Assembly (NCBI GenBank): GCA_000827325.1
Contig: KN832878.1
Span: 186,001-250,000 of the forward strand
Reading direction: 5' to 3'
Length of the DNA: 64,000 nt
Source: Oidiodendron maius Zn
Lineage: Eukaryota > Ascomycota > Leotiomycetes > Myxotrichaceae
Part shown: piece by piece, positions 32,946 to 43,409 of the stretch
Numbering within the stretch: the stretch's first letter is position 1
Layout of the letters: the number at the start of each line of letters is the position of its first letter
Made by a program: the position numbers and the translations under genes
Notes under the pieces: generated by a model
Seen by the model: only the letters and a program-made list of their open reading frames with translations
Database searches by the model: none
What the model was told of the DNA's origin: nothing

Positions 32946-35900
32946 ATGGGAAATCTCGAGGATGAGAGTCTAGATGGCTCCTCAATTGTGCGTTACAACA
33001 CATTTACGCCTTATATGCAAATTTTAATTTAATTCTTATAGAAGCCGGTCTCGTCCCTCCTTTCCCACTTCGAACAGATGGCAAAGGCGAAGCCGCGCGC
33101 TCCTGCTCCGAGCTCCATATCCTCCAACCCACAAGGTCAAATTACTCGCAGTGGAGATCCTTTGAAGACAACCCCTCACACAGGAGAGAATAACAGTTAC
33201 AGCAGAGGCAGAGTTGCAGAACCAGCGGACAGGATGCTCCAGCCACCTCAAAGGCACAACTCTACAAGTGTGTCACCTTCTCCAACTCGATATAGACCTC
33301 CGCGACCCTTGTCTTCAATCGCTCCTGCAGTGACAGTTCAAGCGCCTCTATCCCCTGTCAAAACTAGAACTGCAACTCCTCACTTGGCGAATACGTCTGC
33401 TTACTTGTCAGCCGATGGCTCGACCTCAGGAACGTCTTCCCCCAGACCTTTCAAGATTCCAAGCAGACCACACACTCCCAGTCTTGAACCAGCCAGGTCC
33501 CCGTCTCTGCCTCGATCGCAGCCACCATCACCTCCCCCACCTCGGAGGTCTGGGGAACTTAGACGAGATGCAGCTGTTAAGCCTGCCCCACCAGCTGTCA
33601 ACCGGATTGAGAAGCCTAAGATAGCCAGCAAACCGATGTCTCTGAAGGTTGACCCTGCGCCAATTTATGATTCACAGGATAAGTCTTCCCCATTTAGTAC
33701 ACCACCAGGCAGCCCCGAATTTGAGCCACCTCCCCCGATGTTACCAGAACGACCGAAGTCAACTATCGAACCGACTCCGGTCCATTCAAAGCCGCTTATG
33801 CCACCTCCGCAGCGACTGATTGTTAGCAAGCGTAATGATCAGGAACTGAATACCAGAGGACGGGGTGTGATTACCCCGCAGCTTACAGGTGATGGGAGAC
33901 CGCCGTTGCCAAGCAGACCACCAAGCAGGCCACAGGTAGAGATTATGAAGCCACGAATTGTTTCGCAAACTACCTTATTGCCGCCTCCCGCGCGAGCATC
34001 GTTGGATAGGTCACGCCCACCCAGTTCTGACAATGGGCTGGCACCAATAAGAGTAGTGTCAGGCCCAACCACCCAGTCACCAACTCCACCAAGGCTGCAT
34101 GGACGTTCAATGACTGTTGATCTCACCCCAGAGCGATCACATACTATGCCGTACAGACCTCCTGCTTCTCCAGTGTCCTCTTCTGACCCCCGAAGATCGA
34201 TGACCATGGCACCTGTGGCATCACATTCGAAGGAAGATGTGGACCAGCGCCCAATGGAGTACCCTGATTCCTCTAATTCTAATCGTCGCCCTCCGTATTT
34301 GAAACAAGGCGCGCATGAGATCTCGACCAAGTATGAGACTCGGATTTACGACGTATGTGGGGAGTATATCTGCACATCTGGCCACATGACTAGAGTGTGG
34401 AGCCTACTCGATGGCGATTTGGTAATGAACATGGCTCATGTTGAGGGTGTCAAAATGATATCTGTAGCTTTCAAGCCTACCGCTGATATCAATGATGAAG
34501 GCACCAAACTGTGGCTTGGTAGTAACATTGGCGATATTACGGAAGTAGATGTTCGCACACAAGACGTCGTAGCGTCGAAGGCCAATGCTCATAACCGACG
34601 TGAAATAATTAAGATCTACAGACATAAGAATGAGATGTGGACTCTGGATGATGGTGGAACATTACACCTGTGGGCCCCAGACCAGACTGGCGAGCCAAGT
34701 CTCAGCAATCCCCATGCAAGCTTCAGGGTGCCGAAGGGCCACACATTCTCTGTGTTGATTGGCGATAACCTCTGGCATGCAGCGGGAAAGGATATACGGA
34801 TCTTTAAACTTTCAATGGATGAAAAAGCACCCTTTCAACTTCTGCAGCGACCGCTAAGTCAGCTTAATGCTGGAGATGTAACTTCAGGTACCACACTCAG
34901 CACTCAACCCGATCGAATCTACTTTGGCCACGTTGATGGGAAAGTCAGCATATACTCAACCATCGACCACTCCTGCCTGGGCCTAGTGAACGTTAGTGTT
35001 TACAAGATCACTTCCCTCGCTGGCATTGGCGGTAATCTCTGGGCTGGATTCAGCACCGGGATGATTTATGTCTACGATACTACTACGAACCCCTGGTTGA
35101 TTAAGAAGGATTGGCGGGCTCATCACGAACCTATTATAAGCCTTGTGGCTGATAAGAGTAGCTTATACTTCTTAGACCGAGCGCATGTTATTTCCTTAGG
35201 TCAAGATAACATGCTGCGGATGTGGGATGGATTGCTCCAAGATGACTGGATAGGTAAGTCACAAATATCATCAGTACTAAATAGCCCTAATAATGTTACA
35301 GAAAACCGAATGCAGTCGCAGGAGGCCGATTTCTGCGATCTCCAGACCATAAAGACCTTGGTTATGACTTGGAATGCAGGTGCATCGACTCCTTATCATC
35401 TCCAGCATTCAGAGCTGGATAATAGATTCTTCAAAGATCTCCTTCAGAGTAGCGACTGCCCTGATATCTTAGTCTTTGGATTTCAAGAGCTTGTCGACCT
35501 TGAAGACAAGAAGACAACAGCTAGTATGCGAGATATTTATCTGACTTTAGCATTGCTGACATTTTGCAGAAAGCTTCTTTAAATCCAAGAAAAAAGATTC
35601 TTTGGAGCCTGAGCACATGAGCCACCAGTACCGAGATTGGCGAGATTTCTTGGCTCGCTGTCTAGATGATTTCATGCCTAGGGATGAACTATATCACCTT
35701 CTGCACACATCAAGCTTAGTCGGATTGTTCACTTGCATCTTTGTGAGAGCATCCCTGCGAGAACGGATACGAAGTATTTATGGAGGCGAAGTCAAACGAG
35801 GAATGGGTGGCTTGCATGGAAATAAGGTTAGACCCTTCGGACACAGATGTAGTGCACACTGACAAATCAAGGGCGCTTTGATTGTTCGGTTCCTCTTGGA

Positions 35901-36670
35901 TGACACTTCCATGTGCTTCGTCAACTGCCATCTTGCAGCAGGCCAAACACAAACGAAGGATCGTAATATGGATATCTCACTAATTCTTGAGAGTACAATA
36001 CTGCCCACAGAGAAGGACATGAATATCCGACAAGATAGCTTCATCGGAGGTGGTGACGGAAGTATGATTATGGACCATGAACTTTGTGTCATAAACGGAG
36101 ATCTCAACTACCGTATCGATACAATGGGCAGGGATACAGTGGTCAACGCTGTAAAAGCAAACAATCTCAGCAAGCTACTCGAAAGAGACCAGCTACTGGC
36201 AACAAGGAGGAAAAATCCTTGGTTTAAACTACGCGCTTTTACCGAGCTCCCAATCACTTTCGCGCCCACCTATAAGTACGATGTAGGGACCGACACATAC
36301 GATACGAGCGAGAAGAAACGAGCGCCAGCCTGGTGTGATCGTCTCATGTACCGGGGCCGGGATCGGATCAAGCAGTTGGACTACCGGCGGCATGAGGTTC
36401 GAGTATCAGATCATAGACCTGTGTCTGGGCTCTTCACTATGGTTGTGAAAAGAGTCTCACCGAAGAAGCGAGCTATGAAGTTGGAAGATTGCCAACGACA
36501 GCTCGTGGAGATGAAGGAAAAGCTCGTGTACGAATCGAGGTGAGTCTTTTCGTATTACGTGCATGAAAACTGTACTGAGTGATTCTAGCCTGGATTATCT
36601 AACAGATGTCCTCGGTTTCGACAAAGATTCTAGCAAGCAACTGATTCATCAAAAACGCAAGGGGCAGTGA
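32946..36670 (+). CDS. Inositol polyphosphate 5-phosphatase with N-terminal disordered and WD40-like regions, 1160 aa, 6 exons
   Basis: Removes the 5-phosphate from inositol lipids or soluble inositol phosphates. Exons are 32946-32987, 33042-35253, 35302-35523, 35570-35826, 35872-36539 and 36589-36670, giving 1161 codons with stop. The N-terminal ~400 residues are Pro/Ser-rich and disordered. A beta-propeller-like region (about 415-740) follows. The catalytic IPPc domain then shows TWNAG, VFGFQELVDL, NCHLAAG, VINGDLNYRI, PAWCDRLMYRG and SDHRPV. Exon 1 encodes only MGNLEDESLDGSSI, joined to KPVSSLLSHFEQM, a motif shared by fungal homologues. There is no Sac1 domain, so it is not a synaptojanin. 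There is no membrane segment. Substrate preference is unknown. Confidence 0.9.
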
Positions 36671-37110
36671 AGGGGCTGTAGCTGAGATTTATACTTGGCT
36701 CTCTTCTATACACGAACTGGTTGATCGGGCCGCCGCTGGGTTTTCGGCGCTGGGGAATTCAGGGGTAATCACATGATCTGAAGTTAGTTGACGTCATTTC
36801 GCCATCGAACCAACACCAATACCCGAGTAACCTACCAGGAGATACGATGTCAGTGTACTGTACAGTGGTTGTGTTAGGAGGAACAGCTCCATCTGGATGG
36901 ATGGAGTCTTTCGACCAAAGCACAGGTGACCACATTGTAGATAACGTTAAGTGCAATAGTTAAATGCACCAGAACAACTCATCTGCGTTTGTCCAGTCGT
37001 GCAGCACTCGCCCAAGCCTAAGACTTTTATTACCTGCTCTCAGGTACTGTACACTGCTACCCACTCTTCACTCTTTCGCAACAATCTACTAATTTTCCTC
37101 GCTCCCTAGA
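36671..37110. other. Spacer: 5-phosphatase 3' end and GFA-gene promoter
   Basis: Head-to-tail gap of 440 bp on the plus strand. Nothing specific recognised. Confidence 0.5.
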
Positions 37111-37790
37111 ATGCCCGTCCCTTCTAGTGACCACAATCAAACGGACAATTCGTGGAAGTCCCAAGCCCCTTATAAGCAGCCATCTAAAGAGCCTCCCTTC
37201 ACGGCTGTGCACATCGGACATTGCCACTGCGGGCGCATCAAATTCCAGATAGGTCGCGATGCACCACTTGATGCCAAGCTCTGCCACTGTCGAACTTGCC
37301 AAGTATTGCATGGTAGTCCAGCCTCTCCCTGCGCCATCCTACGTGAGAGCTGTCTAACGTTTCTTCACTCTTATAGGTGCCCCGTTCCAATGGGCAGCCA
37401 TTTTACACAAAGAAGATATGAGATTCGTGCATGGCGTCATAGGACTCAAGTTCTACAGCAGCGGGAGGAATGTGGCGGAACATGAACTACCTTGCAAAGT
37501 CTCGTGCGCGTATTGCGGCTCCCCTATTATGGATGAGGGGAGGAACATGGCCTTGATTTTCCCTGAGTTGATCGAGTTTAAGGATGAGGAACAGATGGGG
37601 AAGTTTGCTGCTAGGTGAGTTTATATCTACACTGGGAACTGTTGTGCATGGAAAGGGAATGAATAATTGATTGTAGGATAGATGCCACATGTTTTATAAG
37701 GAGCGAGTAGTGGATATCCAGGACGATTTACCAAAGTGGGCTGGCATGCCTAAGGAGAGCGAGTTGATGAGAGTTGGGAGCTCACTGTGA
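37111..37790 (+). CDS. GFA/CENP-V family zinc protein, 182 aa, 3 exons
   Basis: The family is named for glutathione-dependent formaldehyde-activating enzyme, and many fungal members have no known substrate. Exons are 37111-37312, 37377-37614 and 37682-37790 (introns 64 and 67 nt), 183 codons with stop. Zinc ligands are visible as GHCHCGRIKF, LCHCRTCQ and CAYCGSPI. The last junction needs the second of two closely spaced acceptors (TTGTAG then GATAG). Using it gives RCHMFYKERVVDIQDDLPKWAG, a typical family ending; the first acceptor gives an early stop. No targeting signal. The MFS transporter follows 404 bp downstream on the same strand, but nothing links their functions. Confidence 0.87.
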
Positions 37791-38194
37791 GGCGCCACAA
37801 AGTTGCTAGGAAGTAGTGTAGTGTAGGAATGGACAGAAACACAAATGAATAAGCCAGGAATAAGAAGTGAGTAAAGGGTCCACGGATTTAAGTAAAACGG
37901 AAATAGTGTAAAGATCCCTCACCAGGAAGCAGCCATCCCCGAATTGCGGCATGGAGAGCGGTAACACGGCAACAGTGGGGGTTTTTGTACGGTATTTTCT
38001 TCAAGTGAGCCCATTCCTCCTTTTTCTTGCCACTGACGCGTTTTATTTGTATATATGTATCATATCTACGGAGTACTCCGCTCTTCGGACCTATTTGTAT
38101 ATATATACTCCCACTTTACCCCAATTCAATGGCATAGTAAACCACGCTCCAACTTAGCCAAGCTTTGCCACCCGCAACCCGCACCCCTTGCCCG
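37791..38194. promoter_or_regulatory. Promoter region of the MFS transporter gene
   Basis: Plus-strand spacer. It holds a perfect 12-bp palindrome, CGGAGTACTCCG, at 38069-38080, and TATA-like runs just upstream (38049-38056) and downstream (38096-38107) of it, within 150 bp of the ATG. Confidence 0.5.
38069..38080. promoter_or_regulatory. CGG-N6-CCG palindrome (possible Zn2Cys6 factor site)
   Basis: A perfect inverted repeat 115 bp upstream of the transporter ATG. Fungal zinc-cluster regulators bind paired CGG triplets. CGGAGTA-type words are also frequent in ascomycete intergenic DNA, so this is only a candidate. Confidence 0.35.
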
Positions 38195-40172
38195 ATGTCA
38201 ATGGCTGAGACGAAAGAAGATACAGAACTAGTCGAATCATCCAACTCCGAGTACAATGGCCCCGACCTAGAGAAACAAGACACACAAGCCCAGTCCGTGC
38301 ATTCCTCATCCTCCTCTCCTGCCAATGGCACAATTCCCATTCGCAACCGGGTAACTCGCACTCAGTCACTTACCCGGAGGAACACCCGCCGCAACCTCTT
38401 TTCTCACCCTCTGGCCCATGTCAAGACCACTGAGGCCGAGATCGTCGACTTCGATGGCCCGGAGGATCCCTATCATCCCCTGAATTGGCCGTTTAGGAAG
38501 AAGGTTGTCACCACATTGCTGTATGGCCTGACCACTATGGGAGCGACGTGGGCGAGTAGCGTATACAGTCCTGCCGTCGAACAAATTGCGAGCCAATATC
38601 ATGTAGGTACGGAGGTTAGTTTGCTGGGATTATCTTTCTTGCTTATGGGGTTTGGTTTGGGCCCTTTGTTATGGGCACCCTTGAGCGAAGTGTAGGTGCA
38701 TTTCATGAGCTTTAAACTTTTGCAGTAACATGCAACCTCCATTCCAATGGATTAATAGATCCATTCAAAGAGCAGTTAACCTCATCACATGCTGAGAAGC
38801 ACCCAACAATTTTCTAACTCAGATATAGATATGGCAGGAAACCAGCTGTTCTCATACCCTACTTTATTGCAGCCTGTTTCTCTTTTGGGACGGCCAGCGC
38901 AAAAGATATCCAGACTATCCTAATAACGAGGTTCTTCGCTGGACTATTTGGATCAGCTCCAGTCACAAACACCGGAGGCGTGCTTGGAGACATCTGGGCG
39001 CCGCAGCAAAGAGGCACGGCCATTGTCGGATATGCCTTTGCTGTTGTTGGAGGTCCTACACTTGGGGTAGGTTTTGTCACCGCAGAAGAAAGTAATTTAG
39101 CACGTTCGCTAATATTTCTACAGCCAATTGTTGGTGGCGCAATAGTATCGAGCTACTTGAGATGGAGATGGACTGAGTATCTTACGGGCATCATGATGAT
39201 GTTCTTCCTCCTGCTCGACGTTATCGTCCTTGATGAGACTTATGGGCCAGTTCTTCTTGTAGCTAAAGCTCGTCGCCTGCGCCACGAGTCGGGGAATTGG
39301 GCCTTACATGCTCGTCACGAGGAATGGGATGTGAGTGTCACAGAGCTGGCAAATAAGTTCCTGATGCGCCCATTCCGGCTATTGGCTACTCCCATCTGCT
39401 TCCTCGTGGCTCTGTACGCCTCGTTCTGCTATGGAATTCTATACCTGTAGGTTACTCGCCCTCTCCTGCTTATCAAGCACTAATATTGTCACAGTTGTCT
39501 GGCTGCTATTCCCATTCAGTTTGCAGAAGAGCGCCAATGGGGACCAGTCATTTCCCAACTCCCTTTCCTCGCCCTACTACTAGGAACTTTCGCTGGAGGC
39601 GGGGCTAATGTTCTGTAAGTCGCCTTTCATCCCTCTAATACATAGCTGACCGATTAGAAACAACAATTTCTACACTAAGAGGTTTCATCAGAATGGTAAC
39701 AAAGCAGTGCCCGAGGCACGCCTTCCTCCCATGATGGCTGGATCCGTGCTTTTTGCTGCCGGCTTATTTATTTTCGGGTGGACATCCAACAGAGACATCT
39801 TCTGGTTCGCTCCTTGCATTGGACTCTTCTGCATGGGCTTCGGCTTCTTCACCATCTTCCAAGCGGCACTGAACTACCTTATCGACACATTTCAAAAGTA
39901 TGCAGCGAGCGCTGTCGCCGCCAACACCTTTTTACGGTCCGTGTTCGCTGCGGTATTTCCCTTATTTGTGAACCCGATGTTCCATAATCTAGGCATACCC
40001 TGGGCGAGCAGTCTTCTAGGATTTATTGCAGTAATTTTGATTCCAATACCGTTTTGCTTCTACATATAGTAAGCTTTGTCCCATACAGACATATTATTAT
40101 CGCCCTCTAACTCATAGCAGTGGACCGAGCATTAGAAAGCGTGGGAGGTTTACAGCAGAAGTTATGTCTTAG
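38195..40172 (+). CDS. Major facilitator superfamily transporter (DHA1-like), 546 aa, 6 exons
   Basis: A proton-coupled exporter or importer of small molecules at the plasma membrane. Exons are 38195-38691, 38829-39066, 39124-39446, 39495-39614, 39658-40068 and 40121-40172; the sum is 547 codons. A polar N-terminal tail of about 90 residues ends in DPYHPLNWPFRKK, typical of fungal DHA1 drug/H+ antiporters. The first half has the loop motif PLSEVYGRKP, which needs the second of two acceptors six nt apart in the 137-nt intron 1. GVLGDIWAPQQRGTAIVGYAFA and the central loop are also typical, and about 12 hydrophobic helices are visible. I start at MSMAETKED; a second ATG lies two codons on. Substrate unknown. 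Confidence 0.88.
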
Positions 40173-40314
40173 ACTAGAATACCTTTAGAAGGGGACATAT
40201 AAATCCCTGGTAATGATAATAGAGATGCTTGAATCATAAATGAGTGAGTGGGCTATACGCTTGATTCTCACTGTTCATAGAATTTTCTTGCATTGAAAGG
40301 GGACTACTAAATGA

Positions 40315-40658
40315 CTAAGGGGTATAATGATGACTCCATTGCTCCTCATCCTTCAGCTCACCTTCTTCCGAGTTCACATTTTCGCAATGCTCGACATCAT
40401 GGTCTTCGGTGAGAAATGGACTCATATTTTCATGCCCCGACTATCTTCTGTTAGTTCAATACTGAGACCTCGAACCTCTGTCTGCTTCTGGGACTATTCC
40501 TGGTAATTCCAAAAAAAATAAGAGTATCTTACTTTTGCTTCCTCTATGGGCAGAGCGGGAAGCTTTGTCCCGTTAACTATTGGATTTAATATGTTGACTC
40601 TGGCAAGACGACAAGGTGGAATCGCGTCCTCTCTTAAAGTTCGCTTGGCTATAGACAT
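40315..40658 (-). CDS. Putative small acidic-tailed protein, 83 aa, 2 exons
   Basis: I do not recognise this protein. I found it by splicing: exon 1 is 40658-40533 (126 nt, 42 codons from an ATG) and exon 2 is 40440-40315 (126 nt, 41 codons plus stop). The 92-nt intron has a GTAAGA donor, a CTAAC branch-like site and a GATAG acceptor. The phases agree. Exon 1 is basic and hydrophobic in turns (MSIAKRTLRED..., VNILNPIVNGTKLPALPI). Exon 2 is strongly acidic (NVNSEEGELKDEEQW). A nearer CAG acceptor eight nt upstream would give a short ending. It lies convergent to the MFS gene, with only 142 bp between the stops. No transcript evidence is available. Confidence 0.5.
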
Positions 40659-41148
40659 GACAACCTCTAGCCTCTTTTTGCCATGTTAACGGAATTTACA
40701 GCCTGTACTGGATCCTAGTATTGGAGCTAAAATACCAACGTCGAAAGTTGATGCTGAATGATGTACGCAACCTGCATTTCTGAGTTATTTTCGTACTTGG
40801 TGACGAGAAAAATGGAGATTTGAGAGATGCCGATGAATTGAGCTGTGAACTGGATCAGCAGGACGCAGCCTTAACATAAAACCTGGCCAAAAAGGTCAAT
40901 TACCCCTCAGCTCTACCTTGATCCATGGAAACAGGCTCTAAGTAACTGCGGTATGCATTGTACTAATTCCACGCCGGCTGTGCTCTCCGATAGTCTCCGA
41001 TGTACAGTAATATGGCTTGCAGGCGGCTAGATTCGTATGAAGTATTTGACGACTTTACTGAATTGTGCCGCCATAGCCTCTGAGTATCGAGTTGCTGAGT
41101 AGTTCTGACGACTCTATTTTCCATCAGGTTCCACTAGTAGAGGGAACG
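40659..41148. other. Intergenic spacer
   Basis: About 490 bp upstream of the small acidic-tailed gene. It presumably contains its promoter. Nothing else recognised. Confidence 0.4.
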
Positions 41149-41394
41149 CTATTGAGCTCGGACAGCTAAATCCTGTGAAGAAGAAGGCGGAGACATTCTT
41201 GACTTGTCCGTCGGTAAACTTAACCCTGTCAGTGGGCTTGCATCTAAGTCGCAGTGACATCCATCCTCAATGGATTTTGTGAACTGAATGTGGAGGAAAT
41301 CTAATTCCGCTGTGCTTCTGTTTAGACCCAGCGCAAGAATCGTCGCGGAGAGCCTCTGCTGTATATGTGATTCAGGATGCGGTGTGCTCGACAT
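41149..41394 (-). CDS. Hypothetical small ORF, 81 aa
   Basis: An ATG-started frame with a plausible amphipathic stretch (IQQRLSATILALGLNRSTAELDF, split here as IQQRLSATILALG and LNRSTAELDF) and a Ser/Pro-rich end. I recognise no family. It lies 269 bp from the divergent tim22 start. It could be a real small gene or chance coding potential in the tim22 promoter. Confidence 0.3.
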   Translation of the reverse strand: MSSTPHPESHIQQRLSATILALGLNRSTAELDFLHIQFTKSIEDGCHCDLDASPLTGLSLPTDKSRMSPPSSSQDLAVRAQ

Positions 41395-41663
41395 GATAGC
41401 ATAAACCAGTTCTGGTTTTATAGTAGATATTGTACAAAGCAATTGATTGACTTGGCTTGAGGAGGGAAGGAGCAAAGCATATCTTGGAAGTCGCAGCCTT
41501 GCTTTAAAAGTTTCCCAGCCTTGCCCCTTATGGCCTGAAAATCTGCAGCCTCGCGAAAACGGCTCGGGAATATTTCGGAACAGGAATTTTCTCAGATAAC
41601 AGCTCGCAACCCGAACCTCGCCCTCCTTTATCAATACTCGAACAAATATACAGCTCAGCTAAG

Positions 41664-42359
41664 ATGAATGGGCCAGTCTTTACCCCTCCCGGGGGAAATG
41701 CGCAAGGAGCAGATGCACAAACCATGGCTGCCGTCAAAAGTGTATGTCTGAAATTAGTTCCCAGAGCAATCCAATCCGGGCGACGAGACATCCGGAAAAG
41801 AAACTCCAACTTCATAAGCAACCGTTCAGAAAGCTAACGTTCAAACTTACAGATGCAAGCGCTTATGGAATCCTGTCCGGGCAAAACTGCCGTCTCTGGC
41901 GTAATGGGCTTCGCTCTAGGCGGGGCGTTCGGTCTCTTCATGGCTTCTGTTCGTCCCCTTTCTTTCGAATCTATCACCAATCCCTTCCAACGTCTCCTAA
42001 CACTTAAACTGTAGATGCAATACGATACGCCCCTCGCCACGAATCCTAATGCCGCAGCCCTGCAGTCGCTCCCCCTGCGCGAACAGCTTCGTCGAGGTCT
42101 GAAGGACATGGGCTCGCGATCATACTCTTCAGCACGGAACTTCGGTAAAGTCGGCGCGATATTCGCGGGCACGGAGTGCTGCATCGAAGGATACCGAGCG
42201 AAGAACGACCTGCTGAATGGTGTTCTGGCTGGCTGCATCACTGGAGGAGCGTTGGCGGCGCCGGCTGGACCGCAAGCCGCAGCATTTGGGTGCGCAGGTT
42301 TCGCGGCGTTTAGTTTGGCGATCGACAGCTATATGCGCAGACCAAGTGAGAGCGACTAA
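41664..42359 (+). CDS. tim22: Mitochondrial inner-membrane translocase Tim22, 172 aa, 3 exons
   Basis: The channel subunit of the TIM22 complex, which inserts carrier proteins into the mitochondrial inner membrane. Exons are 41664-41741, 41853-41948 and 42015-42359 (introns 111 and 66 nt), 173 codons with stop. The family traits are there: [28 protein letters not shown] as the first glycine-rich membrane helix, [33 protein letters not shown] with the paired conserved Cys, and the [21 protein letters not shown] helix. Four hydrophobic segments and no cleaved presequence, as expected. Intron 2 has a GTTCGT donor, the same unusual hexamer as vps1 intron 1. (Motifs are described as regions; the helix at 41880-41948 carries the G-x3-G spacing.). 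Confidence 0.94.
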
Positions 42360-43409
42360 AGTGACGTGCGATAAAAAATCGAGTGTGGAATGGCGTGTAA
42401 TATATTTAGAACGGGCTATATACTGGCCAGGCGTTGCATTGATCGGCGTTTTGGGATACTATACACACTGCCAGGGAGGCTTTATATGATTCGGTTATCG
42501 CTTTATAGATGAAAGGGATTGAGAATGAATAAGATAGACCTGTAGAATAAGTATTAATCTCAACTACAATTACTTGTTGAACAGCTACCTGCCTCTGGTT
42601 GGCGTTTAGGTAACGTTTTTAGGTGGAAAGGTTATCAAATTGCAGTACACGGTGAGTTTTCGTGGCAGCATATTATATATTTGCATGCTCTTGGCTGTTT
42701 AGAGAACTGTGCTAGCACTCTCCATAAACCCTGACGATCGTGATACCCTCCCATTCTACAACCAACTCGTAGCAACATAATCATATCGTCTTGTATAATA
42801 TCCCTAGAAAACAAGCTTGACACCCAACTTCTCTAGGCTTAGAGATTGGTAGCCCTACACATCTCACTCCGTATTTAAACTAGATATACCCCTTCTTCTT
42901 CAGTAGAGCAATCAAATTTTGGGTTGACGTCGATATAACGGGTATGATATACTCAGAATAATATTTAGCGTCCGGACAACCACAAATCTCGAAAGCGGTT
43001 TGCAACGTGGAATCTAAGTTGGAGGAAACAAAGAATAAAATAAACGGTGACAAAAAACCTTCAAAATGGAGACGCAGTTACTCTATGGCTTATATAGCAC
43101 CATTACGGGATCTATTCCCAGTCTGCATCGGATTCTTAGATATCTGATGTGTACAAAGTCTCGTACAGGGGTTCGATCTCCCAATGAATAGTAGTGTTCA
43201 TTGTACTGTATGTTCATCCAAGGGAAGAACTAGATGATCGGGGCCAGCTTGAATATTCTCTGCACTGCAGAGCTCCCCACACACGAAACTTCACAGGGGT
43301 TGTGATGATCTCATTCTTCGAGTATCCTGTGTTAACCAAGGAGTTGGCAGTAACGACCCGATTTCATGCTCTCAAAGCCATTTTTACACCAAAAACGCCT
43401 TCACATGTA
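42360..43409. other. Convergent spacer, tim22 and prp45, 1.05 kb
   Basis: Gap between converging genes. AT-rich. A GGTTCGATC-like word near 43170 resembles a tRNA T-loop, but no tRNA fold could be completed. Nothing else seen. Confidence 0.45.

Noticed and set aside
43120-43200. Possible tRNA gene suggested by a GGTTCGATC T-loop-like word
   Set aside because: No matching acceptor stem, D arm or five-pair anticodon stem could be folded around it.
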